A DNA stretch of 64,000 bases from Cupriavidus plantarum (GTDB lineage: Bacteria; Pseudomonadota; Gammaproteobacteria; Burkholderiales; Burkholderiaceae). Both the position numbers and the translations under genes were made by a program. A model generated the notes under the pieces. The model ran no database searches. It was not told the origin of the DNA and worked only from the letters and a program-made list of their open reading frames with translations. Shown piece after piece: positions 46,763 to 55,647 of this stretch. The stretch is from positions 62,001 to 126,000 of the forward strand of contig NZ_CAJPUX010000006.1 of NCBI RefSeq assembly GCF_905397285.1, in the 5' to 3' direction. Each line of letters opens with the position of its first letter. Within the stretch, counting starts at the first letter, position 1.

Positions 46763-48139
46763 GTGGCCGTCAGCGTTTTCGATCTCTTCAAGGTGGGCAT
46801 CGGCCCATCGAGCTCGCACACCGTGGGCCCGATGCGCGCCGCGCTGATGTTCGCGCAGGGCCTCGAGCGCGATGGCCTGATGCCTCAGGTGGGCAGCGTG
46901 CGCGTGGAACTCTATGGTTCGCTCGGCGCAACCGGCAAAGGGCACGGTACCGACAAGGGGGTCATGCTCGGCCTCATGGGCGAGGCGCCAGACACGATCG
47001 ACCCCGATACCATCGACGCGAAACTCGGCGCGGTGCGCCAGTCGCGGACCATGGCGCTGCTCGGTGCGCACGCCATCCCGTTCGTCGAACGCGAGCACAT
47101 TGCGTTCTACCGGCGGGAGGCGATGGCCGAGCATCCCAATGGCATGAAGTTCCACGCCTTCGATGCGGCGGGCACGCCGCTGCGCGAAGCGCGATACCTC
47201 TCCGTCGGCGGCGGCTTCGTCGTGACGGCGGGCGCGCCCAACACGCAGGTGCTCGCGGCCGCGCGGCAACTGCCGCATCCGTTCACCACCGGACGCGCGA
47301 TGCTCGACATGGCCCGCGACAGCGGCAAGTCGATCGCGCGGCTGATGCTCGAGAACGAGCTGACGTGGCGCACGGAGCCCGAGGTCATCGACGGCCTGCT
47401 CCATATCTGGGACGTGATGCAGGCCTGCGTCGCGCGCGGCTGCCGCACGGAAGGTGAACTGCCGGGCCCGTTCAAGGTGCGCCGGCGTGCCCGAGAACTC
47501 CACCGCAACCTGACCGAACGCGCCGAACGCACGCTGTCCGATCCGCTCTCGGTGATGGACTGGGTGAACCTGTACGCGATGGCCGTCAACGAGGAAAATG
47601 CCGCGGGTGGACGCGTCGTGACCGCGCCGACCAACGGCGCGGCCGGCATCATCCCCGCGGTGCTGCATTATTACGATCGCTTCGTACCCGGCGCCAACCG
47701 CGCGGGCGTGGTCGACTTCCTGCTGACCGCCGGCGCAATCGGCCTGCTGTACAAGCTCAACGCCTCGATCTCGGGCGCCGAGGTAGGTTGTCAGGGCGAA
47801 GTCGGCGTCGCGTGCTCGATGGCGGCCGGCGCGCTCGCGGCGGTACTCGGGGGCACGCCGGAGCAGGTCGAGAACGCCGCCGAGATCGGTATGGAGCACA
47901 ACCTCGGCCTGACCTGCGATCCCGTGGGCGGCCTCGTGCAGATTCCGTGCATCGAGCGCAACGCGATGGCGTCGGTGAAGGCCGTCAATGCCGCCCGCAT
48001 GGCATTGCGCGGCGACGGCACTCACTATGTGTCGCTCGATTCGGTCATCAAGACCATGCGCGAGACGGGCGCGGACATGAAGACCAAGTACAAGGAAACC
48101 GCCCGCGGCGGGCTGGCCGTGAATATCGTCGAATGCTGA
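46763..48139 (+). CDS. sdaA: L-serine ammonia-lyase
   Basis: 458 residues, single-chain bacterial iron-sulfur serine deaminase. It starts AVSVFDLFKVGIGPSSSHTVGPM and has APTNGAAGIIPAVLHYY, VGCQGEVGVACSMAAGAL and EHNLGLTCDPVGGLVQIPC, whose cysteines hold the 4Fe-4S cluster. It converts L-serine to pyruvate and ammonia. The start codon is GTG with GGGAGG at the right distance. Its place after gcvTHP links glycine and serine breakdown, though DUF421 intervenes. Confidence 0.97.
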   Translation: MAVSVFDLFKVGIGPSSSHTVGPMRAALMFAQGLERDGLMPQVGSVRVELYGSLGATGKGHGTDKGVMLGLMGEAPDTIDPDTIDAKLGAVRQSRTMALLGAHAIPFVEREHIAFYRREAMAEHPNGMKFHAFDAAGTPLREARYLSVGGGFVVTAGAPNTQVLAAARQLPHPFTTGRAMLDMARDSGKSIARLMLENELTWRTEPEVIDGLLHIWDVMQACVARGCRTEGELPGPFKVRRRARELHRNLTERAERTLSDPLSVMDWVNLYAMAVNEENAAGGRVVTAPTNGAAGIIPAVLHYYDRFVPGANRAGVVDFLLTAGAIGLLYKLNASISGAEVGCQGEVGVACSMAAGALAAVLGGTPEQVENAAEIGMEHNLGLTCDPVGGLVQIPCIERNAMASVKAVNAARMALRGDGTHYVSLDSVIKTMRETGADMKTKYKETARGGLAVNIVEC

Positions 48140-48193
48140 CGCCGGACCGCGTATGATCCGTGTGCGTGCCCCCCAAACAAGAACGCCACGGCC

Positions 48194-48943
48194 ATGCAGA
48201 CCTTCCACCAGCTGTTCGACGATGTCTCGTCCACCTTCACCTACCTGCTCATCGACCGCGATACGCGGGAGGCACTGCTGATCGATCCCGTCGACCGCCT
48301 GCTCGAGCGCGACATGGGCGTGCTCGCCGCGCAAGGCGCGCGGCTCGCGTGGGTCGTCGAAACGCACGCGCACGCTGACCACATCACCTCCGCGGGCCAT
48401 ATCGCGCAGCAGACCGGCGCCCGCACCGCCGCCCCCTCCGGCTGCGACATCAAGCCCGCGCAGAAACAGCTGATCGATGGCGACACGCTGACGTTCGGCA
48501 GGCAGGTCCTGCGCGCGATGCACACGCCGGGCCACACGGCCGGCAGCATGAGCTACCTCTGGGACGAAGCGACGGCCGATGGTGTTGTGCGCCGGGTCTT
48601 CACCGGCGATGCACTGCTGATCGACGGCTGCGGCCGCACCGATTTCCAGTCCGGCGATGCGGGTACGCTCTACGACAGCCTCACGCAGAAGCTGTTCCGC
48701 CTGCCCGACGACACGCAGGTCTTTCCCGCGCACGACTACAAGGGACGCACCTCGTCCTCGATCGCGCACGAGCGCGCGCATAACGGCCGTGTGGCCGGCC
48801 GCTCGCGCGACGAGTTCATCGCGATGATGAAGGCGCTCAATCTGCCGCGTCCGAAGCTGATCGATATCGCGGTGCCGGCGAACCAGCAGCTCGGCCTCCA
48901 GGGGCACGAGCGCGACGGCGAGCGCGTGCCGCACGGCGCCTGA
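48194..48943 (+). CDS. persulfide dioxygenase-like metallo-beta-lactamase (ETHE1/Blh type)
   Basis: 249 residues. Metal-binding motif THAHADHITSAG, then HTPGHTAGSM, FTGDALLIDGCGRTDFQ and FPAHDYKGRT, characteristic of ETHE1-type persulfide dioxygenases with a mononuclear iron. They oxidise glutathione persulfide to sulfite and glutathione. It is followed after 24 nt by an OsmC-like protein, probably in one unit; no rhodanese domain is fused. Confidence 0.9.
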   Translation: MQTFHQLFDDVSSTFTYLLIDRDTREALLIDPVDRLLERDMGVLAAQGARLAWVVETHAHADHITSAGHIAQQTGARTAAPSGCDIKPAQKQLIDGDTLTFGRQVLRAMHTPGHTAGSMSYLWDEATADGVVRRVFTGDALLIDGCGRTDFQSGDAGTLYDSLTQKLFRLPDDTQVFPAHDYKGRTSSSIAHERAHNGRVAGRSRDEFIAMMKALNLPRPKLIDIAVPANQQLGLQGHERDGERVPHGA

Positions 48944-48967
48944 TTTCCATCGAACGAAGGAACCGAC

Positions 48968-49432
48968 ATGTCCGAATACACGACCGAAGTCGTATGGGAA
49001 CGCGGCGACCAGGACTTTCTGGACAAGCGTTACAGCCGCCGCCACGTGATCCGCTTCGACGGCGGCATCGAAGTACCCGGCTCGTCGTCGCCGCACGTGG
49101 TGCCCGTCCCCATGTCCGATGCCGCCGCGGTGGACCCCGAAGAGGCGTTCGTAGCGTCGCTGTCGACCTGCCACATGCTGTGGTTTCTCGGGCTTGCCGC
49201 GAAGGAACGTTTCCGCGTTGATCGCTATGTGGACAACGCCATTGGCGTGATGGAAAAGAATGCGGAAGGCCGCATCGCGGTGACCGTGGTCACGCTGCGG
49301 CCGAACGTGACGTTCTCCGGGGACCGCATTCCCACGCGCGAGCAGCTCGATCATCTGCATCATGCCGCGCACGATGCCTGCTACATCGCCAACTCGGTCA
49401 AGACGGACGTGCGCTGCGAGCCCGTGTATTGA
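48968..49432 (+). CDS. OsmC/Ohr-family protein
   Basis: 154 residues. FVASLSTCHMLWFLGLAA carries the first redox Cys and the C-terminal HHAAHDACYIANSVKTDV the second, as in the YhfA/OsmC group. It may reduce organic hydroperoxides with the thiol pair; sulfur-stress roles are also known. Good AAGGA ribosome-binding site. Position behind the persulfide dioxygenase suggests a shared thiol or sulfur stress function. Confidence 0.88.
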   Translation: MSEYTTEVVWERGDQDFLDKRYSRRHVIRFDGGIEVPGSSSPHVVPVPMSDAAAVDPEEAFVASLSTCHMLWFLGLAAKERFRVDRYVDNAIGVMEKNAEGRIAVTVVTLRPNVTFSGDRIPTREQLDHLHHAAHDACYIANSVKTDVRCEPVY

Positions 49433-49500
49433 AACGGTAAGAGAATGCCAACGCAGAAAATCGCGCTTAGATCTGACGACAGGCGCGCGAATTTATTCAA

Positions 49501-49530
49501 TTGACGTGCCCCCGGGGCGCTGCAAATACT
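49501..49530 (+). promoter_or_regulatory. promoter of the glycine-zipper envelope protein
   Basis: TTGACG (49501-49506), 18-nt spacer, AATACT (49525-49530), about 40 nt before the start at 49571. Confidence 0.55.
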
Positions 49531-49570
49531 GGCGGCGACGCGCGAATGAACACCGCGCCGGGGAGCTGTC

Positions 49571-50062
49571 ATGAAACACGTCGGATTCCTTTCTACCGGC
49601 ATGGCCCGCGCGGCGTCGCTCGCCCTGACCGTCGGCATTGCCGGTGCCGCGCAGGCACAGACCCAGCCTGTCGCGTATCCCGCCAAGGGGCAATCGTCCC
49701 AGCAACAGGCCAGCGACGATGGCGCGTGCATGGGCTGGTCGAAGCAACAGACCGGTGTCGATCCGGCGCAGGTCGCGGCCGCGCCGCCGCCGAAGCAGGC
49801 ACCGGCAGGCCAGCGCGTCGCCGGGGCGGCGGGCGGCGCAGCGATGGGTGCGGTCGCGGGAGCGATCGGCGGCGATGCGGGCAAGGGCGCGGCGGCGGGC
49901 GCGGCCGTGGGAACGATGGCCGGCGGCATGGAACATCGCCAGCAGCGCCGCCAGACCGAGGCGTACAACGCGCAGGTCACGGCGGGCAAGCAGCAGGCGA
50001 TGGGCGCCTACTGGCAGGCCTGGCGCGCGTGCATGACGGGCAAGGGCTATACGGTCCAGTAG
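49571..50062 (+). CDS. exported glycine-zipper protein
   Basis: 163 residues. Signal peptide 1-29 (basic MKHVG then SLALTVGIAGAAQAQT). The mature part has a Gly/Ala-rich zipper (about 82-117: GAAGGAAMGAVAGAIGGDAGKG, in pieces) of the YMGG/Gly-zipper kind. The C-terminal part is amphipathic and ends ACMTGKGYTVQ with Cys residues 53 and 156. It is a probable periplasmic or outer-membrane-associated protein of unknown function. The ribosome-binding site is GGGGAG. Confidence 0.8.
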   Translation: MKHVGFLSTGMARAASLALTVGIAGAAQAQTQPVAYPAKGQSSQQQASDDGACMGWSKQQTGVDPAQVAAAPPPKQAPAGQRVAGAAGGAAMGAVAGAIGGDAGKGAAAGAAVGTMAGGMEHRQQRRQTEAYNAQVTAGKQQAMGAYWQAWRACMTGKGYTVQ

Positions 50063-50096
50063 AAGCGCGAAGGGGCGCGAGGCAGTTGCCGCGCGC

Positions 50097-51212
50097 TTAC
50101 GCTTCCCATCGCTCGCATGTCAGCCGCACCGTGTCGCGCAGGCTGTGCGCTTCCGCATCGGCCGCCCGTACCCAGCTCGCATCGCCATCGCGACGTTCGG
50201 CGAGTGCGCGGATGTTGGCGAGCGCGTCGAGCGAACCCAATGCCTCCGCATGCGGCACCAGCGCATCGCAAATCGAGATGATGTGGTCGGCGATGGGCAT
50301 GCGCGTGAGTTCGTTCGGATGGACGTACTCGCCGTCGAGACCGAACCGGCACGCCTGGAAACGGTTGAACGTGTAGACGAGGTAATCGTCTTCCTGCGGC
50401 ATGAACGGCCGCGATAGCAACAGGTAGCGCGACAGCGCCTGGATGTACGCGGCGATATCGCAGGCGCGTTGCACCGTCAACGGCGTGTCCATGACGCGCA
50501 CCTCGATCGTGCCGAACTCGGGCTTGGGACGGATATCCCAATAGAAGTCCTTCATGCTCTCGATCACGCCCGTCTTGCGCATCTTGTCGAAGTACGCGGC
50601 AAAACCGTCCCACGTGAGCACGTGCGGCGCGCGGCCGCTCATGGGGAAGGCGGCCACCGAATTCAGGCGCGCCGAGGCAAAGCCCGTGTCCACGCCCTGC
50701 ACGTACGGCGACGATGCGGCCAGCGCGATGAAGTGCGGCACGTAGCGGCCGATGGCATGAAGCAGGAACAGCGACTCGTCCGCGCTCGGGCAGCCGATGT
50801 GCACGTGCTGGCCAAACACGGTGAACTGCTTGGCGAGGTAGCCGTAGAGTTCGGAGATGTACTGGTACCGCGGCGAATTGGAGATCGTGCGTTCCGACCA
50901 TTGCTGGAACGGGTGCGTGCCGCCGCCGCAGATGCCGAGGTTCAGCGATTTCGATGCGGCGTCCATCAGGTCGCGCATCGTGGTCAGTTCATCGAGCGCC
51001 TGCGCATAGTTATGGCAGATGCCCGTGCTGATCTCGATCATCGACGGACTGATCTCGGGCTTGATGTCGCCGGCGTGCTGCGCACCCTTGAGCGCGCGCA
51101 GCAGGTCGGGCGCGAACGGCGCGAGGTCGTAGTCGTGACGATTGACGAGCTGCAGCTCGAGTTCGACGCCGAATGTCAGCGCCTCGGAATGCTTGAACGG
51201 TTCGAGCGACAT
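50097..51212 (-). CDS. YbdK-type carboxylate-amine ligase (GCS2 family)
   Basis: 371 residues, glutamate-cysteine ligase type 2 fold. It starts FGVELELQLVNR and has EISPSMIEISTG, NLGICGGGTHPFQQW, FGQHVHIG and GTIEVRVMDTPLTV. YbdK-family members show weak glutamate-cysteine ligase activity; the true product is open. The ATG at 51212 overlaps the stop of the upstream antiporter as TGATG, so the two are translationally coupled. It is the second gene of that operon. Confidence 0.9.
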   Translation of the reverse strand: MSLEPFKHSEALTFGVELELQLVNRHDYDLAPFAPDLLRALKGAQHAGDIKPEISPSMIEISTGICHNYAQALDELTTMRDLMDAASKSLNLGICGGGTHPFQQWSERTISNSPRYQYISELYGYLAKQFTVFGQHVHIGCPSADESLFLLHAIGRYVPHFIALAASSPYVQGVDTGFASARLNSVAAFPMSGRAPHVLTWDGFAAYFDKMRKTGVIESMKDFYWDIRPKPEFGTIEVRVMDTPLTVQRACDIAAYIQALSRYLLLSRPFMPQEDDYLVYTFNRFQACRFGLDGEYVHPNELTRMPIADHIISICDALVPHAEALGSLDALANIRALAERRDGDASWVRAADAEAHSLRDTVRLTCERWEA

Positions 51213-52435
51213 CAGCGCCCTCCTCCATTGCTACGGACCTCGCCCGCGTAGCGCAGGGCCCAGGCCGCGATGAGCGGGCTCACCAGTTGTTCGATCGCGA
51301 GCGCGCACAGGATGATCGACGCCAGCGGGCCACCCGTGCTCGGGTAGAGCCGCGCGATATCGCTCATCAACAGGTACGCAAGGCCAGACATCGGCGTGAG
51401 CGCGAGACCGAGCGCCATGCATTGCCGCAGGCTCAGCCCCGAGAACGAGCCCAGCGACACGACGCCGACCAGTTTGGCCACATGCCGCATCACCACGAGC
51501 ACCAGCGCCAGCATACCGCCGACGACCCAGTCATGGGCGGTGAGCGGCAGGCCCAGCGAGACGACCATCACGATGATCAGCAGGCTGCCGGCGCTGCCGA
51601 AGTGCGTCGGCCACACATGCGGCTGCCGGTCCTGATGCTTGAACACGATGCCCGCCAGCAACAGCGTCAGCGGCATCGAGAGCTTGAGCACGCGCGTCAG
51701 CGCCAGCGTGAACAGCACGAGGCCCACGAGCACGAGGAAGCTGTAGTGATCGTCCGCCGACATGCGCGTGTAGATCGCATGGCCCGCCTTGCCCACGATC
51801 CACGCGAGCAGGCACGAACCCACCAGCAGGTACAGCGGATGCAGCAGCGCCGCGCCGATGTTGCCGTATTCCGAATGCAGCCAGCCTGTGGCGACCTGCA
51901 CGATCGCCGCGGCATAGATACTGTTGAGCGCGGCCATCGCCATGAGCCGCTCGGTCACCTGTCCCTCGGCGCGCAGCTCGTTCTTGAGCTGAAGCACGAT
52001 GGTCGGCGAGGTGCTGACCGCGATACCGCCCGCGAGAATCGCCACGCCCGGTGACGCGCCCAGCCATTGCAGCGTGAAAGCGACGAGTCCCCACGTCAGC
52101 AGACTCTCGGCCGCACTGGTAAACAGCAGCCACCGGTTCGCGCGCAGCCACGAGAGCGAGAGCCGATGCCCGAGCTCGAACAGCGCCAGCGCGAGCGCCA
52201 TGTCGATGAGCACGCGCGTCTGCGCGATCATGTTGTCATCGACGATGCTGCGGCCCAGGGTGCCCGCGAAGAGGCCGATCACCGCGTACCCGACGATACG
52301 CGGGAAGCCCAGCCAGCGCCGCCCAAGTTCGCCGGCCAGCCCCGCGCCGATCAGCGCGAGTCCGACCCAGAACAGGCCGCTCGGGGCCAGGGGCAGCGTG
52401 GGAAAAAGTTGACTCAGTCCATTCATGGGCGACAT
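51212..52435 (-). CDS. cation/proton antiporter (CPA2 family, Kef/NapA-like)
   Basis: 407 residues with about 12 membrane helices, e.g. FWVGLALIGAGLAGELGRRW, IVGYAVIGLFAGTLG, LIDMALALALFELGHRL (acidic residues in the conserved core) and ASPGVAILAGGIAVSTSPT. It ends after the last helix and so lacks the TrkA-N ligand domain of full KefB/KefC. It should exchange K+ or Na+ for protons. Start options are 52435 (MSPMNG) and 52426 (MNGL); neither has a clear ribosome-binding site. Coupled by TGATG to the YbdK-type ligase. Confidence 0.85.
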   Translation of the reverse strand: MSPMNGLSQLFPTLPLAPSGLFWVGLALIGAGLAGELGRRWLGFPRIVGYAVIGLFAGTLGRSIVDDNMIAQTRVLIDMALALALFELGHRLSLSWLRANRWLLFTSAAESLLTWGLVAFTLQWLGASPGVAILAGGIAVSTSPTIVLQLKNELRAEGQVTERLMAMAALNSIYAAAIVQVATGWLHSEYGNIGAALLHPLYLLVGSCLLAWIVGKAGHAIYTRMSADDHYSFLVLVGLVLFTLALTRVLKLSMPLTLLLAGIVFKHQDRQPHVWPTHFGSAGSLLIIVMVVSLGLPLTAHDWVVGGMLALVLVVMRHVAKLVGVVSLGSFSGLSLRQCMALGLALTPMSGLAYLLMSDIARLYPSTGGPLASIILCALAIEQLVSPLIAAWALRYAGEVRSNGGGR

Positions 52436-52519
52436 GGTAACGGAAGCACCGCAATTCGCTTGTCGGGGTTTGTCCGACAGTGTTTGCATTCCGCACGCAT
52501 ATTGCGTGAACAGCGAGTA

Positions 52520-52549
52520 AAAAGCGCCATCGTCGTCGATGGTGCTTTT
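52520..52549 (-). terminator. terminator of the TPR-protein gene
   Basis: AAAAGCGCCATCG (52520-52532) and CGATGGTGCTTTT (52537-52549) pair, with a G-T wobble, over a TCGT loop. The minus-strand tail is CTTTTTAC; the plus strand also has TTTT, so it may act in both directions. It separates the TPR gene from the antiporter operon. Confidence 0.75.
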
Positions 52550-52596
52550 GTAGGAATTTCAGACCCGCATTGACGCTCGCAGCGCCTGGTGCGCGA

Positions 52597-54558
52597 TCAC
52601 ACGCCCCAGATCTTCCACGCCGGCCGGGTTTCCTTCAGCGCCGCTTCGACTTTGGCATAGAGCCCGCGCGTGCGGCCCTTGTCGGCCCCCTGTGCCCGGG
52701 CGCGCTCGAACCAGCCCAGCGCAACGTCGCGCTGGGCGAGGCCGAGGGCAGCCTGCGTGGCGAGCAGGCAGGTCTCGGCATCCCAGTCTTCCCGCACCGC
52801 GATGGCGGCCGTGAAGTCCGCGAGCGCCTCCTCGTGGCGTTCCTCGCCCACGAGGATCCGCGCCCGTTGCACGCGCGGCGGCGCCTGATCGTACGGATCG
52901 CCTTCCGTCAGCGCGATCGCCTGCTCGAACAGCGGCAGCGCGCGGCCGACATCGCCAAGGTCGCGCCAGATGCCGCCGAACCGGTTGTGCAGCCAGGGAT
53001 CCTCGACGACGAGCGCGCGGCGTTGCAGTGCCTCGATCTCTTCGAGCGCATCGGCGCGATCGTCCGCATCCATCGCGGGTGCGCCAGCGGCCAGCAAGGC
53101 CGCGTAGTGCGCGCGTGTGTGCGCCATCGCATGACCGGCTTCGCTGCGCGCCTCCACGGGCAGCGCGTCGAGCCGCGCGTCCATGCGCGCGAGGGCGTCA
53201 GTAGCCGTGGCCAGCGCGTCGCCGCCGCCCATGCGCGCCCATGCGGCCATCATCCGGCTGAACGCCCAGCCCACGCGCGACGGGTCGCGCTCGACCGGAT
53301 GCCGCTCGAGCACGTCTTCGGCCATCGCCACGACCTGTTGCCACTGTCCCGCGCCCGCGTAGGCGTCGAGCATGTCGATCCAGTGCTCGATGAAATCGCT
53401 GGCCGCCATCCCCTTGCGATGCAGCGCCAGCCGCTCCTCGAGGTGCGCGGCGTCCGCGGGCAGGCTGCGGGCGAGCAGGCCGCACAGTAGCGAATAGAGA
53501 TGCGGGTCGGCGTTGCCGCCGTGGCCGTTCGCATCCCCATCGCCGGTCGCGAAATACTGCTCGAATCGCTCGAGGCCGGTGCGGCACGCCTGCACGACGA
53601 CCGGGTGCAAGGCGGCGCGCGCGGCGGGTACGTCATCGATGAAGTCGCGCAGCGCGCCGGCCGCATGGTAATAGCCCGCGCCGTCGTCGCTCGCGGCGGT
53701 CAGCGCGAAGCCCTGCCACGCGGGCTGCGCGCCCGGCTCGGTGGCGGCGTGGCGCCACGCCAGTTCGCGTACCTGGGCCTGCGGGTCGGGCTGCTGGCGC
53801 AGATAGACGGCAAGGTCTTCGAGCGCGCCCGCGCGGTCGTCGCCAAGGCGCAGCGGCGCACGGAGCCGGCGTGCCTCGGGATAGTCCGGGGCGTCCGCAA
53901 GAATGCGCGCGGCTTGTTCCGCGGCCAGCGCGTCGCCCGCGTCCGCGTCCAGGTCCAGCAGATCGGGAGAGTCGAGCGCGATGCGCCCCAGGCAGGCGCG
54001 CAGCAGCGGCTCGGCGCTACGGCCCGCTTCCTCCGCGGCGTCGATGTGGGCCTTCACCAGCGGCAGGATATCGACCGCGCCGAGGTCCGGCGCGCGATAG
54101 AGAAGATCGTGCCAATAACGGCCGGCGCGCGCGAAGTCCCCCAGCTCATAGGCCGCGACGCCAGCGTAGAAGTGAGCCGCCCATTCGCCGGTCGCCAGGC
54201 CGTTGCGCTGCGCGGCTTCGTGAAGCCAGTTCAGCGCCTCGCGCTGACGGCCCGCGCGCAGCAGCAGGGTGCCGTACTGGTGCGCGAGCAGACCCTGCGA
54301 GGCGAGGCGGTGCATCGGGGCCAGCGTGGAGCCCGTGGCGGGGGCCTCGGGCCCCGTCAGTCGCGCCATCGCCTCGTCCAGCGCGTCGAGCGCCGCGGAC
54401 AGGTCGCCGGCATCGGCCAGCAACTGCGCGCGCAGCGTGGCGTGATCGACCACGTCCGGCTCGCTCAGCCAGAGCTGCTCGGCGATGCGAAGCGCCTCGT
54501 CCTGGCGACCCGCGTCGGCCAGCGCGACCGCGCGCTCGTAGCTCACATCCTGCACCAC
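52597..54558 (-). CDS. tetratricopeptide-repeat protein
   Basis: 653 residues, helical-repeat protein. Pairs of helices recur at 30-40 residue spacing, such as AVALADAGRQDEALRIAEQLW, YERAVAL-type, GDLSAALDALDEAM, LLRAGRQREALNWLHEAAQRN and ALPLFEQAIALTEG, VGEERHEEALADFTAAIAV near the C-terminus. No signal peptide or enzyme domain. It is probably a cytoplasmic scaffold of unknown partners. The last repeats are TPR-like, while the middle is more degenerate. The start ATG has a GGAG-type site only weakly. Confidence 0.8.
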   Translation of the reverse strand: MVQDVSYERAVALADAGRQDEALRIAEQLWLSEPDVVDHATLRAQLLADAGDLSAALDALDEAMARLTGPEAPATGSTLAPMHRLASQGLLAHQYGTLLLRAGRQREALNWLHEAAQRNGLATGEWAAHFYAGVAAYELGDFARAGRYWHDLLYRAPDLGAVDILPLVKAHIDAAEEAGRSAEPLLRACLGRIALDSPDLLDLDADAGDALAAEQAARILADAPDYPEARRLRAPLRLGDDRAGALEDLAVYLRQQPDPQAQVRELAWRHAATEPGAQPAWQGFALTAASDDGAGYYHAAGALRDFIDDVPAARAALHPVVVQACRTGLERFEQYFATGDGDANGHGGNADPHLYSLLCGLLARSLPADAAHLEERLALHRKGMAASDFIEHWIDMLDAYAGAGQWQQVVAMAEDVLERHPVERDPSRVGWAFSRMMAAWARMGGGDALATATDALARMDARLDALPVEARSEAGHAMAHTRAHYAALLAAGAPAMDADDRADALEEIEALQRRALVVEDPWLHNRFGGIWRDLGDVGRALPLFEQAIALTEGDPYDQAPPRVQRARILVGEERHEEALADFTAAIAVREDWDAETCLLATQAALGLAQRDVALGWFERARAQGADKGRTRGLYAKVEAALKETRPAWKIWGV

Positions 54559-54752
54559 GGCTCCTTTGGAGAATATTCAGCAAGTGCGGAATTATGCGCC
54601 AGCCGCGCCACGTCCTAATGAGAGAACAAACGGAAAAAGGCGCCTGTTTCGGCTTGCTTCACGGAGGGATTGCCGCAGACCCGCGCCACATTTGGACGGA
54701 TGCCGATTTCGGCACCCGCCGGTGGCGGGCTATAAATGCGCAGTCTATTTCA

Positions 54753-55556
54753 ATGGGGACCGCCATGGTTCGATGGGTTGCCAGGGGACTGCTCCTCCTG
54801 ATCTTAGGCGGCACGACGGTCGCGGTCGTCGTGCGTCTGCACCGCGCTGCCGCGGATGCCGGCGGCATGCCCGACGCTGCGCCGGTGGCGGACGGCGGGA
54901 CCGCCTCGCGGGGGACGCCCGACAAGGCCGGGCTGCCCCCGATCCACGCGCCCGCGCCAGCGTCGGGGCGAGTGGCCGGGGGAGAGGGTGACCGGGCCGA
55001 CGCCAGCGACCGCAGCGACGCCACCCACCCCAGCGACCCCGGCGACCCCGGCGATCTGCAGGCTGTCGGCCACGCCCTCGTCGAAGCCACGCATCCGGCC
55101 GAACGCGGCGCGCTGCTGGCGCGGCTGGATCCGGTCCGGCTGCGCGCCGTGCGGCAGTTCCTCACGCAGAACCCGCCCGTCTTCGACGGTCCGCGGCATG
55201 AAGTGGCCATTTTCGATGCCGAGCGCTATGGCAACTGGCTGACGGCCCGGGCCGATGTGGATGCCCATCTGCGCAATGGCCCGATGGTGGAGATGCTGGC
55301 CGACTACGTGCAGCAATCCGCCCGGGATGCCACGCTCGATGCGCGCGCGGTCGCCACGCTGGCGACCTTGCCCGATGCGGTGGAAGTAGCGGAAGTGTTG
55401 ATCGCGCGCGGACTGCGCGCGTCGGTGGAGGCCCGGCTCGATGCGCTCGAGCAGGGCGCCGCAGGGGACGAAGGCACGCTCGATACCGTGGAGCAGGCAC
55501 GGCTGGCGTTGCTGATCGCCGCGGACGAACTGGAGACGGCGCGCCGCGCCGACTGA
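54753..55556 (+). CDS. membrane-anchored protein of unknown function
   Basis: 267 residues. One N-terminal membrane helix (about 9-28: ARGLLLLILGGTTVAVVVRL), then a long low-complexity Asp/Pro/Gly/Ser linker (about 37-104) and a helical C-terminal domain (about 105-267: DPVRLRAVRQFLTQNPPVF, DAEVAEVLIARGLRASVEARLDAL in pieces). No family recognised. ATG at 54753 and in-frame ATG at 54765 (after GGGGACC) are both possible. It is divergent from the TPR gene and might be functionally linked, but this is positional only. Confidence 0.7.
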   Translation: MGTAMVRWVARGLLLLILGGTTVAVVVRLHRAAADAGGMPDAAPVADGGTASRGTPDKAGLPPIHAPAPASGRVAGGEGDRADASDRSDATHPSDPGDPGDLQAVGHALVEATHPAERGALLARLDPVRLRAVRQFLTQNPPVFDGPRHEVAIFDAERYGNWLTARADVDAHLRNGPMVEMLADYVQQSARDATLDARAVATLATLPDAVEVAEVLIARGLRASVEARLDALEQGAAGDEGTLDTVEQARLALLIAADELETARRAD

Positions 55557-55577
55557 GGACTCCGCCGAAGCTCAGCC

Positions 55578-55610
55578 AAAAAAAAGGAGCGAGCCCGTTC
55601 GCCCGCTCCC
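55578..55610 (-). terminator. terminator of the LivJ-type gene
   Basis: On the minus strand GGAGCGGGC/GCTCGCTCC can fold as an imperfect stem over GAACGG, followed by eight T (55578-55585). Confidence 0.7.
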
Positions 55611-55647
55611 CGACTACATGGCTGCTTGGTTGCCGCTTACTTGCGGC

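Noticed and set aside
46655..49372. 905-codon open frame on the minus strand through sdaA and the persulfide dioxygenase
   Set aside because: It runs opposite four convincing genes and intergenic gaps, with no motifs of its own.
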